In this document: piece after piece, positions 1 through 7,590 of the stretch
How positions within the stretch are numbered: position 1 is the first letter of the stretch
Layout of the letters: each line of letters opens with the position of its first letter
Assembly (NCBI RefSeq): GCF_001895925.1
Contig: NZ_MPPI01000002.1
Coordinates: 154,095-218,094 of the forward strand
Source of the DNA: Phormidesmis priestleyi ULC007
GTDB lineage: Bacteria > Cyanobacteriota > Cyanobacteriia > Leptolyngbyales > Leptolyngbyaceae
DNA length: 64,000 bases
Direction: 5' to 3'
The notes under the pieces: generated by a model
What the model was told of the DNA's origin: nothing
Database searches by the model: none
What the model saw: the letters and a program-made list of their open reading frames with translations, nothing else
Translations under genes and position numbers: made by a program

Positions 1-96
1 GCTGCGATCGTCCTTTAATTTGTGAAGGGCGATCGTATCAATGGTGAATGGATGGTTTTGTTTAACAGTGCGGAAAGTTTGACGAAAGGTTGGAAT

Positions 97-128
97 TGTT
101 GGGCTTCGCAAGCTCAAGCCAACCTACA
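97..128. repeat. Short palindromic dispersed-repeat relic
   Basis: TTGGGCTT and AAGCCAA flank a short spacer and the sequence ends in AACCTAC. It resembles the TGTTGGG...CCCAACCTAC palindromes that I recall being common in filamentous cyanobacteria. The family assignment is from memory; the imperfect inverted repeat itself is visible. The rest of 1-227 shows no gene. Confidence 0.4.
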
Positions 129-227
129 GAAGATTACTCACCCAGGTTACGATCGCTGTTTTGTCCGACAATCGATGGGAGCAATACGATAAACTAAAAC
201 CTATCATCTATTGTGGGAAGGAAACGT

Positions 228-488
228 ATGGTCACACAAATAATGGTACAGCCCTCCTCTTGGGTCGAAGCCGGAATTCAAATTCAAAAAGTACGTGGAC
301 TCAACCTCTTCAAGTTCACCGACGAACTGCAAACCCATCTCGAAATGCTTCTTGATAAGCATAAAGACAACACGCTTACCGAAGCCGAAGCCGCTGAATT
401 TGCTGGCATTACCGAACTCGATCGCATCTTCACACTGATCAATGCTCGGATGATCGCGGAATCACCAGTAACCACTCGTGACAATTAG
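228..488 (+). CDS. Small helical partner protein of an HNH endonuclease (cassette 1)
   Basis: An 86-residue protein of unknown function. The ATG at 228 is preceded by a purine-rich GGAAGGAA, so I prefer it to the in-frame GTG at 213. The second half is charged and predicted helical, with the segment LTEAEAAEFAGITELDRI. A matching segment (LTPLEQSELDEFERIEHL) occurs in the protein at 6717, which also precedes an HNH gene. The end overlaps the GTG start of the HNH gene at 478 by 11 bases, which implies translational coupling. By position it could be an accessory, targeting or antitoxin-like partner, but nothing in the sequence shows which. Confidence 0.7.
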   Translation: MVTQIMVQPSSWVEAGIQIQKVRGLNLFKFTDELQTHLEMLLDKHKDNTLTEAEAAEFAGITELDRIFTLINARMIAESPVTTRDN

Positions 489-927
489 TCGTGCTACCCG
501 TCAACGTGTCCGCCAACGTGCTAATTCCTTGTGTGAATACTGCCACTCCGCAGAAGAAGGCAGCACCGCGCTATTTACCTTCGACCATATCATTCCTCAG
601 TCTCTCAATGGCAGTGATGATGAAGACAATCTTGCCCTAGCCTGCACCCGCTGCAACGGTCGCCGCTATAACTTCATGGATGGCATAGACCCAGACACCC
701 AAACCACTCAGCGATTATTTAATCCTCGACAAGATCATTGGACAGACCACTTTATCTGGAACCATGATGGTCAAAAGATTATTGGTATCAGTCCAATGGG
801 ACGCGCAACAATTAATCGGCTAGATATAAACGACGATCGCCATGACGATGGCTCTATTCGTCGCGCCCGTCGGCTTTGGATGCGTGGCGGATGGCATCCC
901 CCCAATCATGATCCACAACAACAGTAA
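478..927 (+). CDS. HNH endonuclease (cassette 1)
   Basis: A 149-residue HNH nuclease with a GTG start inside the upstream gene. The motif is seen as Cys19-x2-Cys22, then DHIIPQ at residues 36-41, then NLALAC at 51-56 with Cys59 and Asn60. This is the beta-beta-alpha metal fold with two CxxC knuckles holding a structural zinc. After the domain comes an RLFNPR...W..HF segment and an arginine-rich tail. The same order occurs in the paralogue at 7067. HNH proteins nick or cut DNA; the target is unknown. Loner HNH genes can belong to mobile elements, defence or repair, and no intron or restriction partner is visible here. Confidence 0.88.
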   Translation: MTISRATRQRVRQRANSLCEYCHSAEEGSTALFTFDHIIPQSLNGSDDEDNLALACTRCNGRRYNFMDGIDPDTQTTQRLFNPRQDHWTDHFIWNHDGQKIIGISPMGRATINRLDINDDRHDDGSIRRARRLWMRGGWHPPNHDPQQQ

Positions 928-1273
928 AGCTATCCTCGAACGAAAGAGAGACCGCCGAGTCAGGTAAAAAAAGTCTAATTTACTTAGCCATCGATTGAAT
1001 TGATCACCCTCAAGTGATCGCCTGCAAACGATTAAGTGCAGTGAAACCCGACAGAATCGACCCGATCGCCCTTTTTATTTTCTTCTTTAATAAAATACCC
1101 ATCATCCAGCCGCCCCTCTCAGGAAAAACTGACTTTTATCTGACCTTTTACCGACTGCCAAGTAGAGTAGTCGGCGGCTACATTTAATTCATCGATTAGG
1201 GGTGCGATCTCCAAGTGATGGAATCTTCTCTATATCTGAGTTTGATTGTTGCCCCTTCTCTTAATTAAACGAT
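928..1273. other. Gene-free stretch with a TTTTATC/TTTTACC repeat
   Basis: No convincing ORF in 346 bases. It contains a 27-bp sequence at 1129-1155 that recurs with one mismatch at 3807-3833 (see findings). The T/A-rich stretch before the hydrolase gene at 1274 probably holds its promoter, but I see no clear -35/-10 pair. Confidence 0.5.
1129..1155 (+). repeat. Copy 1 of a 27-bp motif with internal TTTTAYC direct repeats
   Basis: TTTTATC at 1134 and TTTTACC at 1146 are spaced 12 bp apart, each followed by a YGAC/CGAC sequence. The whole 27 bp recurs at 3807-3833. It lies 119 bp upstream of the hydrolase start. Helical-turn spacing suits a regulator that binds direct repeats; that role is inference. 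Confidence 0.5.
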
Positions 1274-2059
1274 ATGCCTAAAGTCACGATCGGCGACCTG
1301 AATATCAACTACAAAATTCAAGGTCAGGGCGATCCACTGTTAATGATTATGGGTCTTAGCTTCAGTTTATTAGATTGGGGCACAGAACTTCCTGAGCTAC
1401 TCTCACAGCGTTACAAAGTGATTCTGTTTGATAATCGGGATGCAGGAGAAACCAGTCGCGCTGCTTCGCAGATACCGCAAGGGTCGCCCCATGCCTATAC
1501 CATTGATCAGATGGCAGATGATGCCGCAGCTTTACTTAATGTATTAGGTGAGTCTAAAGTTAATGTATTGGGTGTCAGCATGGGCGGCATGATTGCCCAG
1601 CACTTTGCCCTCAATCACGCTGACAAATTGCATAAGCTGATTCTCGGCTGCACAATGGCTGGAGGAACCTGTAGTCAATTTGGAGCTTTGAGTAACTTGT
1701 TCAACAGCGATGTCCTGGAGTTACTCTTCACACCAGAGTTTATCCAACAGCATCAACTCGACTTAGAAACATTCTTCCAAACAACTACACCGCTTCACAG
1801 CAAAGGGGATGCTTTAGCACGTCAGTTTTATGCGATGAGCAGTCACGATACTTGTGATCGATTGGGAAAGATCACAGCCCCGACGCTGGTGATCACTGGA
1901 GATCGCGATCGCGTCATTCCTCCACAAAACAGTGATATTCTGACCCAAAAAATCTCTGGTGCTAAACAAGAAACCATCAAAGATGCCGCTCATGCTTTCT
2001 GTTTCAGCCATCCAGATTCTACCGCAACAGCTATCATCAACTTTTTGGAGCATTCGTAA
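1274..2059 (+). CDS. Alpha/beta-hydrolase fold enzyme
   Basis: A 261-residue single-domain cytoplasmic hydrolase. The nucleophile elbow GVSMGG places the catalytic serine at 102. TLVITGDRD near 204-212 supplies the acid (Asp210 or Asp212), and DAAHAF places the catalytic histidine at 240. The N-terminal DNRDAGETS strand-loop is typical of the esterase/haloalkane-dehalogenase-like branch often annotated as 3-oxoadipate enol-lactonase-like. The substrate cannot be assigned. It overlaps the next gene by one base (TAATG), so the two form an operon. The ATG at 1274 lies directly before the conserved first strand. Confidence 0.88.
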   Translation: MPKVTIGDLNINYKIQGQGDPLLMIMGLSFSLLDWGTELPELLSQRYKVILFDNRDAGETSRAASQIPQGSPHAYTIDQMADDAAALLNVLGESKVNVLGVSMGGMIAQHFALNHADKLHKLILGCTMAGGTCSQFGALSNLFNSDVLELLFTPEFIQQHQLDLETFFQTTTPLHSKGDALARQFYAMSSHDTCDRLGKITAPTLVITGDRDRVIPPQNSDILTQKISGAKQETIKDAAHAFCFSHPDSTATAIINFLEHS

Positions 2060-2538
2060 TGACAGACGAAAAAGACCTGATTGAGAAGGCATTTCAGCAA
2101 TATGCAGATGCTTTTCAAGCGCTTGACCCTGCAAAAGTGCTACCTTTTTTCCACTTCCCGGCAATGCTGATTTCACCTGAAAAAGCTGCTGTAATCGGCA
2201 ACCCAATCATCGGTTACTTTGGCTTTAGCAAGGTGATGAAAGATCTGAAGCGGCGTTGTTTTACTCGAAGTGTTGCTGAATCGCTGCATGTTCAGCAACT
2301 CAGCGATAATCTGGCGATCGTGACTGGAGTTGTGATTCGTTTCAAACAGTGCAAGGAAGAACACCCAGAAACGTTTCTTGAGTGCTTCAACTTAAATTAC
2401 ACCATGCGTAAGGTGGATGGTAATTGGAAGATCATCGTGGGTGCGCTGACAGAAACTACTTGCCCTTCCATATCAGATGCCAAAACAAATGCAGCTACCA
2501 ATTCGGGCGCAAGTGGACTTAAAGAGCAGCCAACATAA
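2059..2538 (+). CDS. NTF2-like (SnoaL-type) protein
   Basis: A 159-residue soluble protein. The opening helix (LIEKAFQQYADAFQALDPAKV) and the beta-strand pattern ending in NYTMRKVDGNWKIIVGALTE are characteristic of the NTF2/SnoaL cone fold. Such proteins can be isomerases, cyclases or ligand binders. The last 25 residues are polar and probably disordered. Its start overlaps the hydrolase stop, suggesting co-translation and a shared pathway, but no catalytic residue set is clear enough to name a reaction. Confidence 0.75.
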   Translation: MTDEKDLIEKAFQQYADAFQALDPAKVLPFFHFPAMLISPEKAAVIGNPIIGYFGFSKVMKDLKRRCFTRSVAESLHVQQLSDNLAIVTGVVIRFKQCKEEHPETFLECFNLNYTMRKVDGNWKIIVGALTETTCPSISDAKTNAATNSGASGLKEQPT

Positions 2539-2635
2539 CCTAACCTAGCTGAACAACCAGCCCCAAAAAACCACCCCGCTAAACAATCAGCAAAGTGGCA
2601 ATTCAAACCAACCGGATCACCTCAAACCCATTGAC

Positions 2636-3022
2636 TCAGGCAGCATCCGCTGGCGCTTTTTTCTTGGGTATGCCCATTCGAGCTTTCGACATTGTATGCG
2701 CCACATCGCTCTTGCGGGCACCTCCCGCCATTACATATTCCTCGCTGTCTTTGCCATAAAAGGCAGCCACACCCAGCAGCATCCGCTCACTCAGATCTTT
2801 TAACACCTTCTCAGATTCCTCAACCGCAAGTGCCAGTTGTTCGATCGCAGACAAGGTGCGATTGTAGTCATCCAAATGGGTTTTGTGGGTCGCGATCGCA
2901 GTTTGATAAGCCGCTAAGGTCAGGCTTCTGCCGAGATCGAGGGCAGGATCGATCGACTGTAGACTAATAGCGCGGTGTTGCGCTCGGTCTAATGATTGGG
3001 AATTGCGTTTTTGCCGAGGCAT
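2636..3022 (-). CDS. Conserved hypothetical protein, helical with basic tail
   Basis: A 128-residue protein I do not recognise. Residues 35-95 form long helices (YNRTLSAIEQLALAVEESEK) with heptad character, likely a short coiled coil. The C-terminus is lysine/alanine rich (KKKAPADAA). No signal peptide or membrane segment. It converges on the NTF2-like gene and is followed upstream by the long gene-free region. Coding is supported by composition and a clean ATG. Confidence 0.6.
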   Translation of the reverse strand: MPRQKRNSQSLDRAQHRAISLQSIDPALDLGRSLTLAAYQTAIATHKTHLDDYNRTLSAIEQLALAVEESEKVLKDLSERMLLGVAAFYGKDSEEYVMAGGARKSDVAHTMSKARMGIPKKKAPADAA

Positions 3023-3151
3023 CGGAATGCACCCTTTGCTAATGTTTACAGTTGCACTCTAACCGCCTGGGTTTTGCCAAACCCTCAGAGGATTCAAGGA
3101 TCATTCCCGTGGAGCTTGAGTAAATTCGCATTAAAGTTGGCAATTGTACGG

Positions 3152-3332
3152 AATTAACGTGAATTCGATCAAGCTTTTCGCTATGGTTTCAGATTCGGGC
3201 TGCCCCTAAATTCCCAAAATTGGGGGACTTCAAGCCAAGCTTTCCGGTTCAAAGTCCCCCAATTTTGGGGGATTTAGGGGGCTGAATCGCTGAATAACGC
3301 AGTGAGAAAACTCATCGAACTGATATTGAATT
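3152..3332. mobile_element. Family A palindromic element (MITE-like), degenerate copy
   Basis: The left end AATTAACGTGAATTCGAT and the inverted right end AATTCAATATCAGTTCGAT are related to the AACGTCAGTTCGACG termini of the other copies. The centre (3203-3281) is the shared core: CCCCTAAATTCCC, an inner CCCAAAATTGGG hairpin, GGGACTTCAAGCC, then the mirror half ending GATTTAGGGGG. No transposase is encoded. Confidence 0.7.
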
Positions 3333-3434
3333 AGATCGACTTGGGTGTTAGTTTCACTTAGGAATGCTTTTGTTGAACAAACCTGAGCCTCGGCTTTTCT
3401 CAGGAAGGCTTTGATTACATCGCTTTAAGCGTTA

Positions 3435-3530
3435 GCATTCCCTACCAACGCTTTCATTCTATTGACTTGAGCTTTGGCATTCCCTACCAACGCTTTCATT
3501 TCATTGACTTGAGCTTTGGCATTCCTAGAT
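3435..3530 (+). repeat. 42-bp tandem repeat, about 2.3 copies
   Basis: The sequence GCATTCC recurs at 3435, 3477 and 3519, exactly 42 bp apart. The first two units are nearly identical (...CCTACCAACGCTTTCATT...GACTTGAGCTTTG). The unit is a multiple of three and one frame stays open across it, but there is no start codon for that frame, so I do not call a gene. Confidence 0.85.
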
Positions 3531-3800
3531 GGACGATCGACGCAAGTAATTTCAGCTAGAGGTTGACCTCGTGTTTACCTCAAGGCAAGAGTAGACTCTC
3601 CTGCACGCATCCGGGAACGCCTCCTTCTCCTGCCAAACGTCCCAGAGGGAGCAGGCGCTCGATCGTTTGCAAGGTTTCGTCGATCGTCGTGACTAAGGTG
3701 AACATTGAGGAAGTTGGTGATTATATTCACCGAAGAATTCTCGATTCCAGAAAAATCCCGGAGAAATTTTCAGTAACTTTACAGAGGTCATCTACTTTTC

Positions 3801-3833
3801 TTTTATCTGACTTTTATCCGACCTTTTACCGAC
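3801..3833 (+). repeat. Copy 2 of the TTTTAYC motif, three tandem units
   Basis: TTTTATC at 3801, TTTTATC at 3812 and TTTTACC at 3824 are spaced 11 and 12 bp, each followed by (T/C)GAC-like bases. Positions 3807-3833 match 1129-1155 with one mismatch. It lies about 310 bp before the amidase start. Confidence 0.5.
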
Positions 3834-3868
3834 CGACGAAGAGCAGTTCATCCAGATAGGATTTAACT

Positions 3869-3890
3869 AAACGTGAGTTCGACGAGTTTG
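3869..3890 (+). mobile_element. Solo family A terminus
   Basis: AACGTGAGTTCGACGAGTTT matches the outer end of the family A palindromic elements (compare 30092). No partner terminus is found downstream, so this is a truncated remnant or a one-ended fragment. Confidence 0.55.
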
Positions 3891-4146
3891 TAGCTCTCTC
3901 ACCGCCAATAAGGTGACTGACGTTTATGACTCCATAACTCAGGTCGCGGTCAAAAATTTTCAAGAGATAACCGGATTAGGTAAAGACAGAATTGTAGGAA
4001 CCCAAAGTAAGTTTTTGGGATTACCTGCTTAGTCAGAAAGCCCCTAAACTCCTCGAACAATACTTGCGATCGCAGCTATCAAAACCCACGAAGTCGCGAT
4101 CGCAGATCATCCTTCTATCCCAAGTCATTTTTGAGGAACGATCATC

Positions 4147-4971
4147 ATGCCTTTTACTGCCAAAGTCATTACAGCCGATGAGTGGGATGCCAAACCTCCC
4201 GTTCCAGGAACATTTCCCTTTCCAGTCACTTCCCCTCGTTACATCATTGTTCACCACACAGACAACAAAAACCCTCCCAATGACCCATCACAAAGCACTC
4301 TAGATGGAGCAAAGCAGTTTGCCCGCAACATTCAACACGGGCATTTTCGTAGGGGATGGTCAGATTCTGGACACAACTTTCTCAACACGACCGGAGGCTT
4401 CATTCTTGAAGGAAGACATGGTTCTCTAAATGCCGTTGAGCAGGGACTTTGCATTCGCTCTGCCCACGCTGCCCAAGACGACGGGAAACTAGCTGGCGGC
4501 AATGACTCCCCCGGCATTGAGAATGAGGGAAATTTCATGACGTTTCAAATGGAGCAGAACCAGTGGGATAGCCTGGTAGAGCTATGTGCTTCCCTTTGTA
4601 GCTCTTGTCAAATCAGCCCTGTCAACATCAAAGGACACCGAGACTTTAGCGATACTGATTGTCCGGGTGACTGGCTCTATAATCAGCTTCCCCAACTGCG
4701 AAAAGAGGTGACAGACAAGCTGGGGATGAACTTGAGTCCTGATGAATTAAGCAACGATCGTCCGATCCGATCGCTAAAACTTGGCTCTACAGGCGAAGAT
4801 GTTCTGCAACTGCAAAAAGCTCTGATTGCTAGAGGCTTTAAGCCCGGAGCAGCAGATGGTCTTTTTGGTGAAAACACCAGAGCCGCAGTCATAGCATTTC
4901 AGAGGTCTTTAGGATTTGAAATGGTTGACGGCATTGTCGGCCCGCAAACTCGTGCTGCGTTGAGGCTTTAA
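4147..4971 (+). CDS. N-acetylmuramoyl-L-alanine amidase (PGRP-like) with peptidoglycan-binding domain
   Basis: A 274-residue amidase_2/PGRP-type zinc amidase that would cleave the lactyl-L-alanine bond of peptidoglycan. Residues 31-39 (RYIIVHHTD) give the first zinc histidine. KGHRDF places His164 and TDCPG places Cys172 as the other ligands, the usual H-H-C set. Residues about 208-272 form a PG_binding_1 domain (LKLGSTGEDVLQLQKAL ... DGIVGPQTRAAL). There is no signal peptide at the ATG used here or just upstream, which is odd for a wall enzyme. It could act on recycled muropeptides, or leave by lysis or a non-Sec route. Confidence 0.9.
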   Translation: MPFTAKVITADEWDAKPPVPGTFPFPVTSPRYIIVHHTDNKNPPNDPSQSTLDGAKQFARNIQHGHFRRGWSDSGHNFLNTTGGFILEGRHGSLNAVEQGLCIRSAHAAQDDGKLAGGNDSPGIENEGNFMTFQMEQNQWDSLVELCASLCSSCQISPVNIKGHRDFSDTDCPGDWLYNQLPQLRKEVTDKLGMNLSPDELSNDRPIRSLKLGSTGEDVLQLQKALIARGFKPGAADGLFGENTRAAVIAFQRSLGFEMVDGIVGPQTRAALRL

Positions 4972-5128
4972 TCATCTCAAAGCGGTATGCAATTCTTGCC
5001 CTAATTTCGGTGTGGTTAAAGAATCATCCAACTACACTGCTTTGATGTTGTGCGATCGCCGTTTTATAAAAGCAGCTTGATAATGTTGCCTCCAAACACT
5101 TTTATTTCACCTTTTGGACTTAGAGATT

Positions 5129-6361
5129 ATGAATGGTAACCCTTCTATCAAATCCACGCTGAATTCTAATGAAATTCAAGATCTGATGGATAAAATAAGC
5201 GAACTGATTCCTGTTTCAGATGCTTTAGTCGAGCTGATAAAGCTGCGAGCAGTTTCCACAGGATTTCCATTAGAGCCGAATCATAAGTCAAGATCTTTGC
5301 CAAACTTTAAAGCAAGAGCAACTCACGAGATAACCTATGAGCCTTTGCTTGAATTAGCATCTTCACTAAAATCAAATAGTTTAGAAGAGTACGGAAAACA
5401 GCTAAACGCTCTATGGTCTGACTCTGAAGATGGAAACACCAGACAGACAAGACAATTACTAGACATTAAAAGCAATGTTAATTTAGTCCGTCAAAGACTA
5501 AGTAGCCTTTTTAATCATTCTGTTTTGCCGATTTCTATAAGAGGAAAAGTCGTTCAGATCCTAGTTTCAAAAATTGGTCATCCAGAGTTAATTAAGGAAG
5601 CAGAAAGCAACAGCGAAATCATTAGCCAACTGTTGAACTCAATTAATCAGTTACTGCAAGAAAAAGAAGAAGATTCTAGCTTAACTTTGCCTAAGACAAA
5701 TACTACAAGCTTGTTAGCTTTAGATATCCTAGACAATAGAGCAACGGCTTTAATAGGGGCGATGACTGCGATCGAGACGCGTAGATTGCGGATAGAAGAG
5801 TTAGTTCGTGAAGACCAAAAACGGCACAGAAATACTGTTTTTGGCGTTTCTGTTTACATTGTAATTATTGCAATATGTCTTATTGTCCTACCCCTATTGA
5901 AAACTATTTTTCCAAGTCTTCCAGTTTCAACTATCAACTTAAGTGAAGAGCCACTCACCCAAGCTACGGTTTCTTTTTGGGGAATCCCTACTCCTATTCT
6001 GATTTGGAGCTTTATTGGCAGCTTTGCGGCAATGATACACCGTTTCAACAGTCAGTCTGTTTACTATTTCAACGATGCTATAAAGTGGATGCTAACTCGC
6101 CATGTTCAAGGCATTGTGCTTAGTTCAGCCTTTTATTTAGTTTTGACTTCAGGCTTGTTTTTGATTACAAACGGCGCAGCTTCTCAAGCATCCACTCCTC
6201 AACCGTCCATTAAAGACGAACTCGTTTTAGTTCTCTCATTTCTAATTGGGTTTAGCGATCGCTTTGTGGATAGTGTCTTTAATACCCTTATCGAAAGATA
6301 TACAGGAACAGCAAAGCCTTCTGAGAAAATACCTCTAAAAGAGCCTGGATCTTTAACTTAG
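5129..6361 (+). CDS. Multi-pass membrane protein of unknown function
   Basis: A 410-residue protein. The N-terminal 230 residues are soluble and helical, with a charged segment (EELVREDQKRHRN) just before the membrane. Hydrophobic segments follow: VYIVIIAICLIVLPLL, ILIWSFIGSFAAMI, IVLSSAFYLVLTSGLFLI and VLVLSFLIGFSDRFVDSVF, giving three or four transmembrane helices. The end (FSDRFVDSVFNTLIERYTG) looks like a conserved cytoplasmic motif. Base composition is more AT-rich than its neighbours, consistent with accessory DNA. I prefer the ATG at 5129 to an in-frame TTG at 5114. No function assigned. Confidence 0.75.
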   Translation: MNGNPSIKSTLNSNEIQDLMDKISELIPVSDALVELIKLRAVSTGFPLEPNHKSRSLPNFKARATHEITYEPLLELASSLKSNSLEEYGKQLNALWSDSEDGNTRQTRQLLDIKSNVNLVRQRLSSLFNHSVLPISIRGKVVQILVSKIGHPELIKEAESNSEIISQLLNSINQLLQEKEEDSSLTLPKTNTTSLLALDILDNRATALIGAMTAIETRRLRIEELVREDQKRHRNTVFGVSVYIVIIAICLIVLPLLKTIFPSLPVSTINLSEEPLTQATVSFWGIPTPILIWSFIGSFAAMIHRFNSQSVYYFNDAIKWMLTRHVQGIVLSSAFYLVLTSGLFLITNGAASQASTPQPSIKDELVLVLSFLIGFSDRFVDSVFNTLIERYTGTAKPSEKIPLKEPGSLT

Positions 6362-6716
6362 AATCTGTTAAGAAGGTATTTTGCTGTCTATTTTATGGCA
6401 GGATTCCAGAGGTTACACAGCCCTTAAAATGGAAGCGATCGCTTTTTCATCGGGCGATCAAGCGCCAAATTGCTCGGTTTGTCACCCCCTCGAACGCGGT
6501 CGCCTGCCCTTACAGTGGGTTTCTAGCGATCGGGCTGCTGGGGGGATTTCGCAAAGCGACGTAGAGGTTGAGCCATTCTAGATGCAACGACCTCTAAACC
6601 ATACTGAAGCCTCTAACTTCTGCAAGTGCATGGCAGTGAGCGCGCAGTATTTACTATTCGCAGCCTGGATTCCGCCCTGCTAAAATACCCACAGAGTGCT
6701 TACACAAAACTCTGCC
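6362..6716. other. 355-base gap containing the left direct repeat of HNH cassette 2
   Basis: No credible gene. Positions 6392-6442 resemble 7525-7575 (see the next entries). CTAAAATA around 6680 is a plausible -10-like sequence for the cassette 2 operon. Confidence 0.4.
6392..6442 (+). repeat. Left imperfect direct repeat flanking HNH cassette 2
   Basis: ATGGCAGGATTCCAGAG...ACACAGC...TTAAAATG..AGCGATCGC aligns with 7525-7575, about four fifths of positions identical with two single-base gaps. Both copies include an A/T-rich hexamer followed by GCGATCGC. Confidence 0.55.
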
Positions 6717-7070
6717 ATGCCCCAAATCACCCTAGATCTTCCAGACGATCTCCTGCAACAGATCAACCAAAGCGGTAGCCGAGATCGCCTAATCGAACTT
6801 CTCACCTTGAGCCTTCAGCAACCTGCCGTGCCTGCCGCCATTTACCGCTACATTTTCGACTTCATCATTAGCAATCCCACCGCCCAACAAATCGCCAACT
6901 TTTGCCCTACTGCTGCTATGCGAGAGCGGCTATCGATTTTGCTCGATCGCGGCCAAGCTAACCAACTTACCCCCCTAGAACAATCCGAACTCGACGAATT
7001 TGAACGCATTGAACATCTCATCATCATGCTGAAGTCCGGCAATTTTCACGCCTTCCCTCCCGTCGGATGA
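6717..7070 (+). CDS. Partner protein of HNH endonuclease (cassette 2)
   Basis: A 117-residue protein. The N-terminus (MPQITLDLPDDLLQQINQ...RDRLIELLTLSLQ) resembles the opening of antitoxin/UPF0175-like or ribbon-helix-helix small proteins. Residues 60-115 carry a helical segment ending ILLDRGQANQLTPLEQSEL, related to the tail of the protein at 228. Its stop overlaps the ATG of the HNH gene in ATGA, so translation is coupled. The ATG at 6717 is chosen over an in-frame GTG at 6696. Function unknown; an accessory or immunity partner is a guess from position. Confidence 0.75.
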   Translation: MPQITLDLPDDLLQQINQSGSRDRLIELLTLSLQQPAVPAAIYRYIFDFIISNPTAQQIANFCPTAAMRERLSILLDRGQANQLTPLEQSELDEFERIEHLIIMLKSGNFHAFPPVG

Positions 7071-7477
7071 GCAAGACCCCTATTCCTGCCGCTATCAGGC
7101 GGTTAGTCGAAGAACGGGCAGGGTATCGCTGCGAACTTTGCCTCGTCCCGATCGACATTACGTTCTTTCCCCACGAGGTTGACCACATCATTGCCGAAAA
7201 ACATCAAGGTAAGACCGAACCAGAAAATTTAGCCCTCGTCTGCTGGCGATGCAATCGACATAAAGGCAGTGATCTTGGCTCGTTCGACCCCGTAACCCGT
7301 CGGTTTTGCTTCTTATTCAATCCGCGCACTCAAATTTGGTCAGAACACTTCACGCTGCAAAATCACGAAATTATCGGCACTACACCAGAAGGACGCACAA
7401 CCGCCTCTCTGCTCCAACTCAATACAAACCAACGCAAAACAGAAAGACAACGGTTTATGCCATCGCCTGAAACGTAA
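7067..7477 (+). CDS. HNH endonuclease (cassette 2)
   Basis: A 136-residue HNH nuclease paralogous to the gene at 478. Cys22-x2-Cys25, VDHIIAEKHQG at 38-48, NLALVCWRCN at 54-63 (Cys59, Cys62, Asn63), then FLFNPR..IW..HF, aligning with the same stretch of the first copy. Shared architecture and a shared type of upstream partner mark a two-gene family present twice within 7 kb. No signal peptide. DNA is the expected substrate; specificity and role are unknown. Confidence 0.9.
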   Translation: MSKTPIPAAIRRLVEERAGYRCELCLVPIDITFFPHEVDHIIAEKHQGKTEPENLALVCWRCNRHKGSDLGSFDPVTRRFCFLFNPRTQIWSEHFTLQNHEIIGTTPEGRTTASLLQLNTNQRKTERQRFMPSPET

Positions 7478-7524
7478 AGAATGCGATCGGACTGCACCTA
7501 TCTCAAATAAGTCTCTCTAGGTCG

Positions 7525-7575
7525 TTTCATGGCATGATTTCAGAGTCACACCGCTTTTAGAATGAGAGCGATCGC
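7525..7575 (+). repeat. Right imperfect direct repeat, overlapping the HIT-gene promoter region
   Basis: CATGGCATGATTTCAGAG...ACACCGC...TTAGAATG..AGCGATCGC matches 6392-6442. TAGAAT, about 30 bases before the HIT start, is a good -10 candidate, so the left copy may be a duplicated promoter fragment. Confidence 0.55.
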
Positions 7576-7590
7576 ACCTAGCAGTCTGCC

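Larger units (their letters stand above)
3023..4146. other. 1.1-kb repeat-rich gene-free region
   Basis: No ORF here looks like a protein. It holds a degenerate family A palindromic element (3152-3332), a 42-bp tandem repeat (3435-3530), the second copy of the TTTTAYC motif (3801-3833) and a solo family A terminus (3869-3890). It looks like an accumulation site for small repeats. The amidase promoter must lie near its right end. Confidence 0.65.

Noticed and set aside
3203-3281. CRISPR-like alternation of C- and G-rich blocks
   Set aside because: The blocks are inverted, not direct repeats with spacers, and recur as dispersed single elements.
3563-3859. 98-codon ORF in the repeat-rich gap
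   Set aside because: No domain-like pattern, Ser/Arg-rich, overlaps the TTTTAYC repeat; looks like chance.
6381-6581. 66-codon ORF before HNH cassette 2
   Set aside because: Covers the left direct repeat and GCGATCGC sites; no conserved pattern.
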